A stretch of DNA of 64,000 nucleotides from Mesotoga infera. Lineage in GTDB: Bacteria > Thermotogota > Thermotogae > Petrotogales > Kosmotogaceae. The notes below the pieces were generated by a model. That model saw nothing but the letters and a program-made list of their open reading frames with translations, searched no databases and was not told the origin of the DNA. The stretch covers positions 16,011 to 80,010 of the forward strand of contig DSBT01000410.1 in assembly GCA_011045915.1 (NCBI GenBank), given 5' to 3'. This document shows positions 43,649-53,011 of this stretch, piece after piece (the stretch's first letter is position 1; each line of letters opens with the position of its first letter). Position numbers and translations under genes: made by a program.

Positions 43649-45305
43649 TATATTCTTCTATATAATAATCCATGATCTTTCTCGATATCTGAGTGGCCAA
43701 TCCCGACCCGTAGCCCCCCTCATGAATAAATACCGTAACAACGATCTCTGGTTCGTAAAGCGGCATGAATCCTGTGAACCATGAATGAGTCGGCTTTGAA
43801 CCTCCTTGCTCGGCTGTTCCGGTCTTTCCAGCGGCCGTCTCTGCGAAATCTCTGAAAGAGGAATAAGCGGTTCCTGCATCGGCCGAACTTCCTCCCTTGC
43901 TTACTACATCTCCCATTGCGTTGATGACTAGATCCCATTCGCTGTCTCCCAGCTTGATTCGCACTTTTTCGCTCTCTTGCTTTGAACCGACAAAAGGAAT
44001 GATTTCTCTGCCTCTCATCGCAATCTCCCCGGTCATTTTAGCCAGTTGCAGAGGAGTTATGCTGAGATATCCCTGTCCTATCGATATCTGGATCGTGTCT
44101 CCAGGAAACCAGCTCTCTTCAAGGTTCTCACGTTTCCAGTCGCGCGAAGGCATTAGTCCGACCGATTCTTCAGGCAAATCAATGCCGGTAGGCTCAAAGA
44201 CCTGCCAGATTTCAGCGTATCTGTCGAGAGTATCGATTCCTAGTTCCAATCCAAGCTGGTAGAAATAGATGTTGCAAGAAACGGTAATGGCCTTGCTGAG
44301 ATTGGTCTCTCCATGTCCATAGAGGTTCCAATCCCTGTATACTCCCTGAACCACACCCTGGCTGTCCTTATACTGGAAGATGCCCCCGCAGTCTATTTCC
44401 TTCGTGCTGTCTACTCCTTCAGCCAGGGCTACCATGGCAATGAACGGCTTAATCACGGAGCCTGGCGAAAAGGGACTGACCGCTCTATTGACCAGCGGTC
44501 TGGAAGGATCCAGATTTAGGCGCTCCCAATCCCTTGTTGAAATTCCCCTCGTGAAAAACATGTTCTCGAAACTCGGTACCGAAACGAGAGCGAGAACCTC
44601 TCCGTCGGTCTTCATAACAACTGCGGCGCCGCTCTTCCCGGTTTCGTTTATTAGATCGTAAATGTATCTGCTGAGCTTGGAGTCAATCGTGACGTTCAGA
44701 TCCTGCCCGGCCACAGGAGGCCTTTCGCCCTCAAGACTGATCTGTGTTCCCAGAGCATCGACACGTATCAGTTTCTCACCGGGAGTCCCTCTGAGAAGAT
44801 CATTGTATTGCTTCTCGATTCCCATAACCGGCTCTCCGTCAAATTTTATGTAGCCTGCAACATGTGCTATTCCGGGGTTGTTCTGATAATACCTTATGAT
44901 TCTCTCAGAGATTTCCAGTTCGGGGTAGTCGCCGAGCCTTTCTGCTACTGCAGCGGGAAGGCTTGTCTCTACGCTGCCGAAGATCTCAAGCCGCTTAAGA
45001 AGTATTTCCGCTTGCTCGCTCTCATCGAATGAGTTAATAATCATTCTCTTCAAATCCTCAGGAAGAAAGACCACTTTCTTCTTTATTTCGTAGTAAGGCG
45101 CGTCCCATGCAATAGGAATCCCGTTTCTATCGAGAATCATCCCTCTTGGAGGCAGTATGGAAATCGAGCGACGGCTTATACTCTCGACCTGCTCTGCATA
45201 CTTCTCGGAATTGACTATCTGGTAGTCGTAGAGTTTGTATATGAAGAAGCCTATCGTGAGAAGAAAAAGCACGAAGAAAAGGTCGAACCTCTTAGTCCTC
45301 AACAC
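43641..45305 (-). CDS. mrdA: Penicillin-binding protein 2 (elongasome transpeptidase)
   Basis: This class B PBP (554 residues) cross-links peptidoglycan during elongation. It has one N-terminal membrane helix (residues about 7-27), a dimerisation/pedestal domain, and the transpeptidase with SVIK (catalytic Ser in SPFSPGSVIKPF), SCN (VSCNIYFYQLG) and KTG (AAGKTGTAEQ). Its place behind mreBCD, with a 14-nt overlap with mreD, marks it as PBP2 rather than FtsI. rodA is not in the window. Confidence 0.95.
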   Translation of the reverse strand: MLRTKRFDLFFVLFLLTIGFFIYKLYDYQIVNSEKYAEQVESISRRSISILPPRGMILDRNGIPIAWDAPYYEIKKKVVFLPEDLKRMIINSFDESEQAEILLKRLEIFGSVETSLPAAVAERLGDYPELEISERIIRYYQNNPGIAHVAGYIKFDGEPVMGIEKQYNDLLRGTPGEKLIRVDALGTQISLEGERPPVAGQDLNVTIDSKLSRYIYDLINETGKSGAAVVMKTDGEVLALVSVPSFENMFFTRGISTRDWERLNLDPSRPLVNRAVSPFSPGSVIKPFIAMVALAEGVDSTKEIDCGGIFQYKDSQGVVQGVYRDWNLYGHGETNLSKAITVSCNIYFYQLGLELGIDTLDRYAEIWQVFEPTGIDLPEESVGLMPSRDWKRENLEESWFPGDTIQISIGQGYLSITPLQLAKMTGEIAMRGREIIPFVGSKQESEKVRIKLGDSEWDLVINAMGDVVSKGGSSADAGTAYSSFRDFAETAAGKTGTAEQGGSKPTHSWFTGFMPLYEPEIVVTVFIHEGGYGSGLATQISRKIMDYYIEEYTR

Positions 45306-45672
45306 TCAACCTCCTAAGGACAAGAAATGTTATGAAAAAAGGAATGAGAACGCCAAAACCCGTGCCTGCGAAAAAGACTCCTGCAAGACCCAGCAAAGCC
45401 GAAGTAAGAGTACCGAAACTCGGTGTCCTGTAGCGACCGTGGATAGCCATCGCGGAAAATGTAACGATAGCTGCCAGGGCAATAACCATACTGATACCGG
45501 AAAGAGCCATCCCGACTATCCATGACAGGAGCAGAGCAAGAGATAGGGCAAAGGGGATATTCCTCGTGGGAAGAAAAACGAGCAACGTGAGATAAGTCGG
45601 GTACAGAGGGATCAGATCTCCGAATCCAAGATCAAGGTAAAGAGCCGGAATTATCAGCAAAAGCCAGATCAT
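45292..45672 (-). CDS. mreD: Rod shape-determining protein MreD
   Basis: MreD (126 residues) is a small integral membrane protein with about four or five helices, part of the elongasome. There is little sequence signature, but size, hydrophobicity and its place between mreC and mrdA identify it. The ATG at 45672 overlaps the mreC stop as ATGA, with GGAG 8 nt upstream; a GTG at 45681 is less likely. It is shorter than the E. coli protein (162). Confidence 0.88.
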   Translation of the reverse strand: MIWLLLIIPALYLDLGFGDLIPLYPTYLTLLVFLPTRNIPFALSLALLLSWIVGMALSGISMVIALAAIVTFSAMAIHGRYRTPSFGTLTSALLGLAGVFFAGTGFGVLIPFFITFLVLRRLSVED

Positions 45673-46367
45673 TCCTGCCACTCCAGATATACGAAGTAGT
45701 CGCCGAAGACATTGGGAGACTTCACAAGATAATCGCTTCCGTGGGGACCAGCGATTTCACCGATCAGATCAAGATTCATGGCCTTGTAGTAGCCATATCC
45801 CGGAACCGTTGTGGCGATTCTCACAGGATCGCCTTCAGTCAGATAGTAGGGATCGAAAGTCGAGAAATACAGTCTGCCCGCGCTAGAATAGACAACCCCT
45901 TCGACAACCTTTCCCTCTCTGTCAACTGAGGCTGAAATCCTTGCACCGGGAGACGTCAAGGGCGAGACTATCAGATATCCTTCACTCGAGCTCTTCACTA
46001 TGCCATAGATTGTTGACGAAAAAATCGAGGCAACAGGAACACCCTGAGATGCTCTGCTGTCAGTTGTCATGATGGCCATGTTGTTTCTCTCGAAACTGAA
46101 GAATGCGACTCTCATAGGTACAGGAAATTCGAACCTGTCAGCGAAGGAATCTGCATATCTATTCAGATCCCTGATGACCCGATCGATGCTCCTCGTTTGG
46201 AAGACGGCTCTAAAGAAGTTTTCAACATCTACCCTTACGTTTATCAAGGGCAAGGCAGCACCATCGAGTATTTCAGAAACCTTTCTATTAATTCCCGTTA
46301 CTTCCAGCAATGATAATAGGATAAGAAAAATCATTAGGATTACTACCGCCGCTTCAGCGAACTTCAC
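45669..46367 (-). CDS. mreC: Rod shape-determining protein MreC
   Basis: MreC (232 residues) has one N-terminal membrane helix (about 5-24), a short coiled coil (about 40-75) and a beta-barrel-type extracytoplasmic region with GIVKSSSEGYLIVSPLTSPG and the later VVYSSAGRLYF. It links MreB to PBP2 outside the membrane. The usual coiled-coil is shortened here. The GTG start lies 15 nt after mreB. Confidence 0.92.
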   Translation of the reverse strand: MKFAEAAVVILMIFLILLSLLEVTGINRKVSEILDGAALPLINVRVDVENFFRAVFQTRSIDRVIRDLNRYADSFADRFEFPVPMRVAFFSFERNNMAIMTTDSRASQGVPVASIFSSTIYGIVKSSSEGYLIVSPLTSPGARISASVDREGKVVEGVVYSSAGRLYFSTFDPYYLTEGDPVRIATTVPGYGYYKAMNLDLIGEIAGPHGSDYLVKSPNVFGDYFVYLEWQE

Positions 46368-46382
46368 CTGAGATGTCTCTCC

Positions 46383-47402
46383 TTATCTCAAGTTGCCTTT
46401 TTCAAGTCTTTCAAGTATTGAGACTCTCTCCAGAACCTGACCTGCCCCTCTAGCCACACAGGTTAAGGGATCGTCGGCAATCACAACGGTAATGCCGGTT
46501 TCTCTCTGAATCAATTCCTGCATTCCGTTGAGAAGAGAACCTCCGCCGGCAATAACAATGCCGCTTTGAACAATATCCGAAATAAGTTCGGGAGGTGTGT
46601 TCTCCACCGTGAGCTTAACCGCCTCCACGATTCTAGCAACAGGTTCGACAATTGCTTCGCGGACCTCGGCGCCTGAGATAGATATCTTTCTTGGCAGTCC
46701 CGAGTTGAGGTCAAGTCCCACAATCTCGGCGTAATGACTATCGTCTTCCTCGGTTTCGACGACATTTCCAATCTCAATTTTGATTCGCTCCGCCGTCTTT
46801 TCACCGATCATGAGTCTGTACTTCTCCTTGATATACTGGACGATATAGTCATCCATTTCATCTCCGCCGACTCTTATTGACTGACTCAAAACTATGCTTC
46901 CGAGAGAGATCACTGCTATCTCGGTTGTTCCTCCGCCGATGTCAACTATCATATTGCCGGTCGGTTCTTCAACATTCAGACCGGCGCCGATTGAACTTGC
47001 CATCGGTTCTTCGATGAGAAAGACCTTTTTTGCTCCTGCTTCCATTCCAGCATCGACAATGGCCTTTCTTTCAACTTCCGTCGCTCCCGAAGGCACTCCG
47101 ATTACTATTCTCGGCTTGACAAAGCTGCGTCTTCCAGTCGCTCTACCCATGAAATACTTCAACATGGCGAGCGCAATGTCGTAGTCCGCAATTACTCCGT
47201 CTTTCAGCGGGCGAGTAGCAACGATACTGGCCGGCGTCTTTCCAACCATTCTTTTTGCCTCCAGGCCAACCTGAAGGATCTTCCCGGAATTTACATCGAT
47301 CGCAACAACTGAGGGTTCATTAGTCACTACGCCCTGGCCTCTTACATAGACCAGAGTGTTGGCAGTTCCCAAATCAATACCCATGTCTTGCCTTAAGAAC
47401 AT
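46383..47402 (-). CDS. mreB: Rod shape-determining protein MreB
   Basis: MreB (339 residues), the bacterial actin homologue that positions wall synthesis, has [62 protein letters not shown], the phosphate-2 loop [16 protein letters not shown] and [11 protein letters not shown]. The ATG at 47402 has GGAGG 8 nt upstream. It heads the mreBCD-mrdA operon. Its own promoter is not obvious; a TTGACA on the minus strand (complement of 47493-47498) lacks a good -10. Confidence 0.97.
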   Translation of the reverse strand: MFLRQDMGIDLGTANTLVYVRGQGVVTNEPSVVAIDVNSGKILQVGLEAKRMVGKTPASIVATRPLKDGVIADYDIALAMLKYFMGRATGRRSFVKPRIVIGVPSGATEVERKAIVDAGMEAGAKKVFLIEEPMASSIGAGLNVEEPTGNMIVDIGGGTTEIAVISLGSIVLSQSIRVGGDEMDDYIVQYIKEKYRLMIGEKTAERIKIEIGNVVETEEDDSHYAEIVGLDLNSGLPRKISISGAEVREAIVEPVARIVEAVKLTVENTPPELISDIVQSGIVIAGGGSLLNGMQELIQRETGITVVIADDPLTCVARGAGQVLERVSILERLEKGNLR

Positions 47403-47691
47403 TCGAAGGCCTCCTGTCAGGGAAAGTCTTTACTCCCAATTCTACCATCACGATGCGACCGAATGACGAAGAGTGTGGAAAATCAACACAGTTGTCAAAT
47501 GAGCCTCTGAAAATGGTATTACACAAGTTTGACTCCTCCTTAATCAAAGTGATAGAATCATTTGGCCTCGTTGCCCGTATATTCGGCTCTTGATGGCATT
47601 CGATGACTGAAGACAAAGGGTGGGATTGAACAAGAAGCGTTGCTGCTCGAGAGTGATGAGATAATTGCGTTGATAATTTGGAGGTGAAGAA
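47403..47691. other. Divergent mreB/speE intergenic region
   Basis: This 289-nt spacer separates two divergent units. It holds the mreB ribosome-binding site, a lone TTGACA for the minus strand, and a fair + promoter at 47529-47558. A 13-nt string, GTGATAGAATCAT (47550-47562), recurs upstream of lepA at 48699-48711. Nothing else is recognised. Confidence 0.5.
47529..47558 (+). promoter_or_regulatory. Probable promoter for speE
   Basis: TTGACT (47529-47534), an 18-bp spacer and TAGAAT (47553-47558) are close to consensus and point to speE, leaving a leader of about 125 nt. Confidence 0.5.
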
Positions 47692-48567
47692 ATGGAAGAT
47701 AGAGAGCTGAGAACTCTGAATCATCTTATGTACATGGAGTACTACACGGGAGGAAACGCAGGACTTTTCATGAAAATGAAGCGACTCGTCTATTCATTTC
47801 AGAGTCCATTTCAGAGAATAGATATTTTCGAGCATCCCGAGTTTGGCATGGTTCTTGTTCTGGATGGCATAACGATGTTCACTGAAGCCGATGAGTTTAT
47901 GTATCACGAGATGTTGGTTCACGTGCCGCTATTTACTCACCCCGACCCTAAGCGAGTCTTGATAATCGGAGGAGGCGACGGGGGAAGTCTGAGGGAAGTC
48001 CTCAAACACCCCTCGGTTGAGGAAGCGATTCTCTGTGAAGTAGATCCGTATGTAATAGATGCAGCGAAACTTCACCTAAAAGAAATGTCTGTCGAATTAG
48101 ATAACCCAAAGGCATCGATAATAAATGAAAACGGTGCTGATTTTGTCAGGAATAACAAGGATTACTTTGATGTAATTATTGTCGATTCTACCGATCCGAC
48201 GGCCGGTGAAGGGGGTCATCTCTTCACCAAAGAGTTCTATTCAAATTGTTACAAGGCTCTGAAGAAAGATGGAATCTTCTGTGCCGAAACCGAGGATCCT
48301 TTCTACGATAAGGGGTGGGTGGCTATTGCCTATAACAGAATTTCCTCGGTCTTCCCTGTCTCGAAGATGTACACTAGTTTCATGACTACTTACCCCTCCG
48401 GAATGTGGACCTATACCATCGGTTCGAAAGAGGTCGACCCAGTGAAAGATTATGACGAAGATAGAGTGCTTGACTTTGAAGCGCCGTTGAGGTACTACAA
48501 TACTGAGATTCACGGGGCAGCGTTTGCTCTCCCAACGTTTTTGAAAGAGCTCACCGGCCAGTTTTGA
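47692..48567 (+). CDS. speE: Spermidine/polyamine aminopropyltransferase
   Basis: This spermidine-synthase-family enzyme (291 residues) transfers aminopropyl groups from decarboxylated SAM to a polyamine. The N-terminal beta region has FQRIDIFEHPEFGMVLVLDG; the SAM-fold motif is VLIIGGGDGGSLREVLKHP, then LCEVDPYVIDAAK, then VIIVDSTDPTAG, followed by LFTKEFY. It cannot be told whether it makes spermidine or longer or branched products known in thermophiles. GGAGGTG precedes the ATG. No speD or speA/B lies nearby. Confidence 0.94.
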   Translation: MEDRELRTLNHLMYMEYYTGGNAGLFMKMKRLVYSFQSPFQRIDIFEHPEFGMVLVLDGITMFTEADEFMYHEMLVHVPLFTHPDPKRVLIIGGGDGGSLREVLKHPSVEEAILCEVDPYVIDAAKLHLKEMSVELDNPKASIINENGADFVRNNKDYFDVIIVDSTDPTAGEGGHLFTKEFYSNCYKALKKDGIFCAETEDPFYDKGWVAIAYNRISSVFPVSKMYTSFMTTYPSGMWTYTIGSKEVDPVKDYDEDRVLDFEAPLRYYNTEIHGAAFALPTFLKELTGQF

Positions 48568-48622
48568 CGTAGGGGTGAATGATTTCGCTTTCATGATAGG
48601 CTAAACTAGATTTTCCGAAGTT

Positions 48623-48659
48623 GAGAGGATACTCCAGCATTATTTCTGGAGATATTCTC
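48623..48659. other. Imperfect hairpin between speE and lepA
   Basis: CTCCAG/CTGGAG with extended partly mismatched flanks (48623-48637 with 48646-48659) forms a stem of about 14 bp. No T run follows at once (ATTCCTTTCTG), so it is a weak terminator candidate for speE or a processing signal. Confidence 0.3.
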
Positions 48660-48735
48660 ATTCCTTTCTGTTTAATTCAACTTGCTTAACCTGCGCTGTG
48701 ATAGAATCATCCTTGATCGGCAGGAGGGAGTTCTA

Positions 48736-50547
48736 ATGTATAACAGTGATCGCATAAGGAACATATCGATAATTGCACACATCGACCACGGGAAGACGAC
48801 TCTCGTGGATAGACTACTGGATATAACAGACACCGTGGACAGGAGACACAAGCAGGATCAGTTCATGGATTCGATGGATATCGAGCGAGAAAGAGGGATA
48901 ACGATCAAATCGAAGTCCGTGAAGCTGAATTATCTTGCAGAAGACGGTCTTACTTACGAAATCAATATTATAGATACGCCCGGCCACGTCGACTTCAATT
49001 ATGAAGTATCGAGAAGCCTTGCTGCTTGCGAGGGCGCGATACTTCTGGTGGATGCCTCTCAGGGGGTCGAGGCTCAGACGGTGGGGAACACATATCTCGC
49101 TATAGAGAATGATCTGGAGCTTATCCCCGTTCTTAACAAGATCGACATTCCGAATGCAAATATCGAAGAGACTCTAGCGGAAATCGTCGATTTGATCGGC
49201 TATACACCTGAAGACTGTCTTCAGGCAAGTGCGAAGACCGGTCAGGGCGTGAAAGAGATACTGGAATCTGTTGTGCGCAAGGTTTCGGCTCCTTCGGGCA
49301 TATTGGAGGCACCTCTCAAAGCCTTGATTTTCGACGCGATCTACGACAAGTACAGAGGAGTCGTGGTTCACGTGAGAATCTTTGATGGGAGTGTCAAAGA
49401 GGGTGACAAGATACAGATGATGGCCTCCGGCGAAACTTTTGAAGTTGTTGAAGTGGGATACTTTCTTCCTCAAATGGAAAAGACAGATTCTCTTGATGCA
49501 GGTGAGGTAGGCTACGTCATTGCAGTTATTAAAGACGTATCGAGCGCTAAGATCGGCGACACCATAACCTCTGCAAATAATCCGACCGATGAAGCTCTTC
49601 CGGGCTACAAAGAGGCGAAGCCGATGGTCTACGCTGGAATGTTTCCTGGGATGCCCGAGTACTACGAAGAACTGAGAAAGGCTCTCGACAAGTTCAAATT
49701 GAACGACGCCGCACTGGTTTTCGAGCCGGAAAACTCTCCGGCGTTGGGCTTTGGATTCAGGGTGGGTTTTCTCGGTCTGCTTCATATGGATGTCGTAAGG
49801 GAGAGGCTTGAAAGAGAGTTTGAAATAGCCTGTATTCTAACGGCTCCAAACGTTGTCTACAGAGTAACATCTCAGAACGGAGACATTATCGAGATAACAA
49901 ATCCTGCAAGTTTCCCGGAGCCCGGAGATTTCTCGAAGGTCGAGGAGCCCTTTGTCGATCTCTCGATTATCACTCCTTCGGAATATATGGGGAATTTGAT
50001 CGGCTTTATAACTTCCGAGAAGAGAGGAGATTTCAAGGCAGTCGAAAACGCTGGAAAGAACCGTGTCGTGATGCGTTTCGAAGCGCCCTTGTCAGAAATA
50101 ATGTTTGATTTCTTTGACAGGATGAAGGCCATTTCTCGAGGGTATGCCTCAATGGATTACGACATACTTGGCTACCGTGAATCGAATCTTGTGAAAGTCA
50201 CTATTCTCGTCAACAAAGAGACAGTCGATTCGCTTTCGTTCATCGTTCATGTAGACAAGGAGTATCAAGTCGCGAAGAAAGTGGTTGACAAGTTGAGCGA
50301 ACTGATTCCTCCGCATCAGTTCCAGATTCCAATACAGGCAAAATCGAGAGGACGAATAATTGCGAGAAGCGACATAAAGGCCCTCCGTAAAGATGTTTTG
50401 GCGAAGTGCTATGGAGGGGATGTGACAAGAAAGATGAAGCTCCTGGAAAAGCAGAAAGAGGGAAAGAAGAGAATGCGGGAGATCGGTCAGGTGACTATTC
50501 CGCAGAACGCCTTCCTGGCAATTCTTAGAATTGGCGAAGAAGAATGA
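48736..50547 (+). CDS. lepA: Elongation factor 4 (LepA)
   Basis: LepA/EF4 (603 residues) is a translational GTPase that helps stalled or back-translocated ribosomes and initiation. Motifs are AHIDHGKTTL (G1), RERGITIKS (G2), DTPGHVDF (G3) and NKIDIP (G4), followed by EF-G-like domains and the LepA-specific C-terminus (AKCYGGDVTRKMKLLEKQKEGK). The ATG at 48736 has AGGAGGG 9 nt upstream; the frame continues 18 codons upstream without a ribosome-binding site. The downstream nfo start is 12 nt away. Confidence 0.97.
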   Translation: MYNSDRIRNISIIAHIDHGKTTLVDRLLDITDTVDRRHKQDQFMDSMDIERERGITIKSKSVKLNYLAEDGLTYEINIIDTPGHVDFNYEVSRSLAACEGAILLVDASQGVEAQTVGNTYLAIENDLELIPVLNKIDIPNANIEETLAEIVDLIGYTPEDCLQASAKTGQGVKEILESVVRKVSAPSGILEAPLKALIFDAIYDKYRGVVVHVRIFDGSVKEGDKIQMMASGETFEVVEVGYFLPQMEKTDSLDAGEVGYVIAVIKDVSSAKIGDTITSANNPTDEALPGYKEAKPMVYAGMFPGMPEYYEELRKALDKFKLNDAALVFEPENSPALGFGFRVGFLGLLHMDVVRERLEREFEIACILTAPNVVYRVTSQNGDIIEITNPASFPEPGDFSKVEEPFVDLSIITPSEYMGNLIGFITSEKRGDFKAVENAGKNRVVMRFEAPLSEIMFDFFDRMKAISRGYASMDYDILGYRESNLVKVTILVNKETVDSLSFIVHVDKEYQVAKKVVDKLSELIPPHQFQIPIQAKSRGRIIARSDIKALRKDVLAKCYGGDVTRKMKLLEKQKEGKKRMREIGQVTIPQNAFLAILRIGEEE

Positions 50548-50559
50548 TGGGGTGAAGTG

Positions 50560-51411
50560 ATGATAAGGCTTGGAGCACACATGTCAACCTCAAAGGGTCT
50601 TGACAAAGTCCCCAAAGACACGCTGGCAATCGGCGGAAACACCTTTCAGATCTTCCCGCACAGTCCAAGGATGTGGAGAGCCTCACTTCCAAAGGAGGAG
50701 ATGGCATCCGCCTTCATCCATGAGATGAAAGAGAAGTCGCTTGATCCGTTCGATTGCATGGTTCATTCCGGTTACCTGGTGAACATCGCCTCTCCCAATG
50801 AAGAGGTCTGGGAGAAATCAGTGCGCCTGCTTTCCCTTGAAATGAAGATTACAGCCGCCTTGGGTCTGAAGTATCTGAACTTTCATCCCGGAAGCCATCT
50901 TGGAGACGGGCTGCATGAAGGAATAGAGAGAATACTGAAAGGTCTCGAAATAGTGCTTGATGAGAATCAGGAAAGCGACGTGATGCTTCTTCTCGAGAAT
51001 GTAGCAGCGAAAGGCAATCACATAGGGAGCAGTTTTGACGAGCTTAGTATGATCATCGAGGGTTCGGCACAACCTGAAAGGATCGGAGTAACTTACGATA
51101 CCTGCCACGGTTTTGATTCCGGGTTTGAGATAAGAACCAAAGACGGAGTGCTAAAGCTTATCGATGAAATAGATTCTAAGGTTGGCTATGAAAAGTTGAA
51201 GATGATACATCTTAACGATAGCAAATTTCCACTCGGTGCCGCAAAGGATCGACACGAAATGATAGGCAAAGGCTATATCGGCAAGGAGGACGGATTCAGA
51301 GTGTTTCTCTCAAATGAAAGAATCCAGGATAAACCATGGTTGCTGGAGACACCGGGAGACGATGCGGATCATGCTCTGGAAATAAAGTATATAAGAGAAC
51401 TTCTCGGATAG
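50560..51411 (+). CDS. nfo: Endonuclease IV (AP endonuclease)
   Basis: Nfo (283 residues) is a zinc-dependent AP endonuclease of the TIM-barrel xylose-isomerase superfamily that cuts 5' of abasic sites. The family pattern is present: RLGAHMSTSKGLDK, FQIFPHSPRMW, MVHSGYLVNIASP, YLNFHPGSHLG, LLLENVAAKGNHIG, VTYDTCHGFDSGF, LNDSKFPLGAAKDRH. The ATG at 50560 is chosen; the GTG one codon earlier is also possible. It lies between lepA and pyrG. Confidence 0.96.
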   Translation: MIRLGAHMSTSKGLDKVPKDTLAIGGNTFQIFPHSPRMWRASLPKEEMASAFIHEMKEKSLDPFDCMVHSGYLVNIASPNEEVWEKSVRLLSLEMKITAALGLKYLNFHPGSHLGDGLHEGIERILKGLEIVLDENQESDVMLLLENVAAKGNHIGSSFDELSMIIEGSAQPERIGVTYDTCHGFDSGFEIRTKDGVLKLIDEIDSKVGYEKLKMIHLNDSKFPLGAAKDRHEMIGKGYIGKEDGFRVFLSNERIQDKPWLLETPGDDADHALEIKYIRELLG

Positions 51412-51427
51412 TGGAGGACAGCAGACG

Positions 51428-53011
51428 ATGAAGAAGAAGTACGTAGTTGTAACTGGAGGCGTAATCAGCGGCATTGGCAAGGGGATCCTCTCCGCCTCCA
51501 TAGCGAGGGTTATGAAGGAATGCGGAGTCGAGGTAAACACTCTTAAGATAGACCCGTATCTTAATCTGGATGCCGGGACCATGAACCCAAACCAGCATGG
51601 AGAAGTGTTTGTTACCGAAGATGGATACGAAGCCGATCTAGACCTTGGTCATTACGAGAGGTTTCTCGGGAAGGACATGAGAAGAGAGAACAACATGACC
51701 GCGGGTCAGGTATTCAAGTCGATAATTGACAAGGAGAGAAAGGGCGACTATCTGGGAGCAACGGTGCAGATGGTCCCTCACGTAACAGATGAGATAAAGT
51801 CGAGGATCAGGAGAGTTCCCGGAGATCTGATAATGATAGAAATAGGCGGTACTGTCGGCGACATTGAAGGCGAGATATTTCTGGAAGCGGTGCGGGAACT
51901 ATGGGTCGAAGAGGGTCCTGAAAACTTCTTGTTCATCCATGTGACCTATGTTCCATATCTGAGGGTCACTAATGAGTTCAAGACGAAGCCTACGCAACAA
52001 TCCGTTCAACTGCTTAGAAGAATCGGTATTCAGCCTCAGATGATTGCCGTCAGATCGGAGCTGCCAATTGAAGAGAATGAGCTTGGAAAGATCGCTCTAT
52101 TCGGCGGTCTCGACAGACAGATGGTCTATAACCTTCCCGACTCCGAAAACGTGTACGATGTTCCACGAATCGTGTATGCTTACGGAATTCACAGAAAGAT
52201 TGCCGCATGGCTCAACCTCGAAATAGAGGAGCGGTTCGACTGGAATTATCCGAGAACGTTCGTTCCGACCAGAATAGTAATAGTGGGAAAATATCTTGGG
52301 ACGGACGATGCCTATAAGAGCATTTCTGAAAGCATTACGCTTTGCGGCGCCAGCAAACCCGATGTAATCGATTCTGAGTGCTTCGAAGAGATGACGGAAG
52401 ACCAAATTAAGAACGAACTTCGAAAATACGACGGAATAATTATCCCAGGTGGTTTCGGCAAGCGAGGCATTGAAGGAAAAATTGCTGTAATTAAGGCGGC
52501 AAGAGAGGAAGACATCCCTATCCTCGGTATCTGTCTGGGAATGCAGCTGATGGTTATCGAGTTTGCAAGAAACGTTTCCCATTATGAAAACGCCAACTCT
52601 ACGGAATTTGATCCTTCGACTCCCTACCCGGTCATTGACATGATGGAAGAGCAGAAGGCAATTATGAAGCTCGGAGGAACTATGAGGCTGGGGGCACAGG
52701 AGACTCCAATTGAAGAAGGTACGGTGCTGATGGACGCATACAATGAGAAGATAGCTTTCGAGAGGCACAGACACAGATACGAAGTCAATCTGGAGCGCTT
52801 CCCCGATCTCTTTAGAAATCCGGGAGAAAAGGATGAAAGTAGATTGACGATCTCCTCCTTAGCGACTTTTGTTGAAGCAATAGAGCTTCCGGAGAAGCGA
52901 TTTTTCCTCGGAATTCAGTATCACCCGGAATTCCGATCTAAGGTCGGCAATCCAAATCCCGTCTTCGAGCTATTTGTCAAACGCGTCAGAGAGAAGAGAA
53001 GGAATCAGTAG
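51428..53011 (+). CDS. pyrG: CTP synthase
   Basis: PyrG (527 residues) converts UTP to CTP using glutamine and ATP. The N-terminal synthetase domain starts with KYVVVTGGVISGIGKGI and has DPYLNLDAGTMNP, EDGYEADLDLGHYERF and EIGGTVGDIEG. The C-terminal class I glutaminase has the catalytic Cys in GICLGMQLM and His/Glu in QYHPEFRS. GGAGGA is 9 nt before the ATG. folP overlaps the stop by 1 nt (TAGTG). Confidence 0.97.
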   Translation: MKKKYVVVTGGVISGIGKGILSASIARVMKECGVEVNTLKIDPYLNLDAGTMNPNQHGEVFVTEDGYEADLDLGHYERFLGKDMRRENNMTAGQVFKSIIDKERKGDYLGATVQMVPHVTDEIKSRIRRVPGDLIMIEIGGTVGDIEGEIFLEAVRELWVEEGPENFLFIHVTYVPYLRVTNEFKTKPTQQSVQLLRRIGIQPQMIAVRSELPIEENELGKIALFGGLDRQMVYNLPDSENVYDVPRIVYAYGIHRKIAAWLNLEIEERFDWNYPRTFVPTRIVIVGKYLGTDDAYKSISESITLCGASKPDVIDSECFEEMTEDQIKNELRKYDGIIIPGGFGKRGIEGKIAVIKAAREEDIPILGICLGMQLMVIEFARNVSHYENANSTEFDPSTPYPVIDMMEEQKAIMKLGGTMRLGAQETPIEEGTVLMDAYNEKIAFERHRHRYEVNLERFPDLFRNPGEKDESRLTISSLATFVEAIELPEKRFFLGIQYHPEFRSKVGNPNPVFELFVKRVREKRRNQ

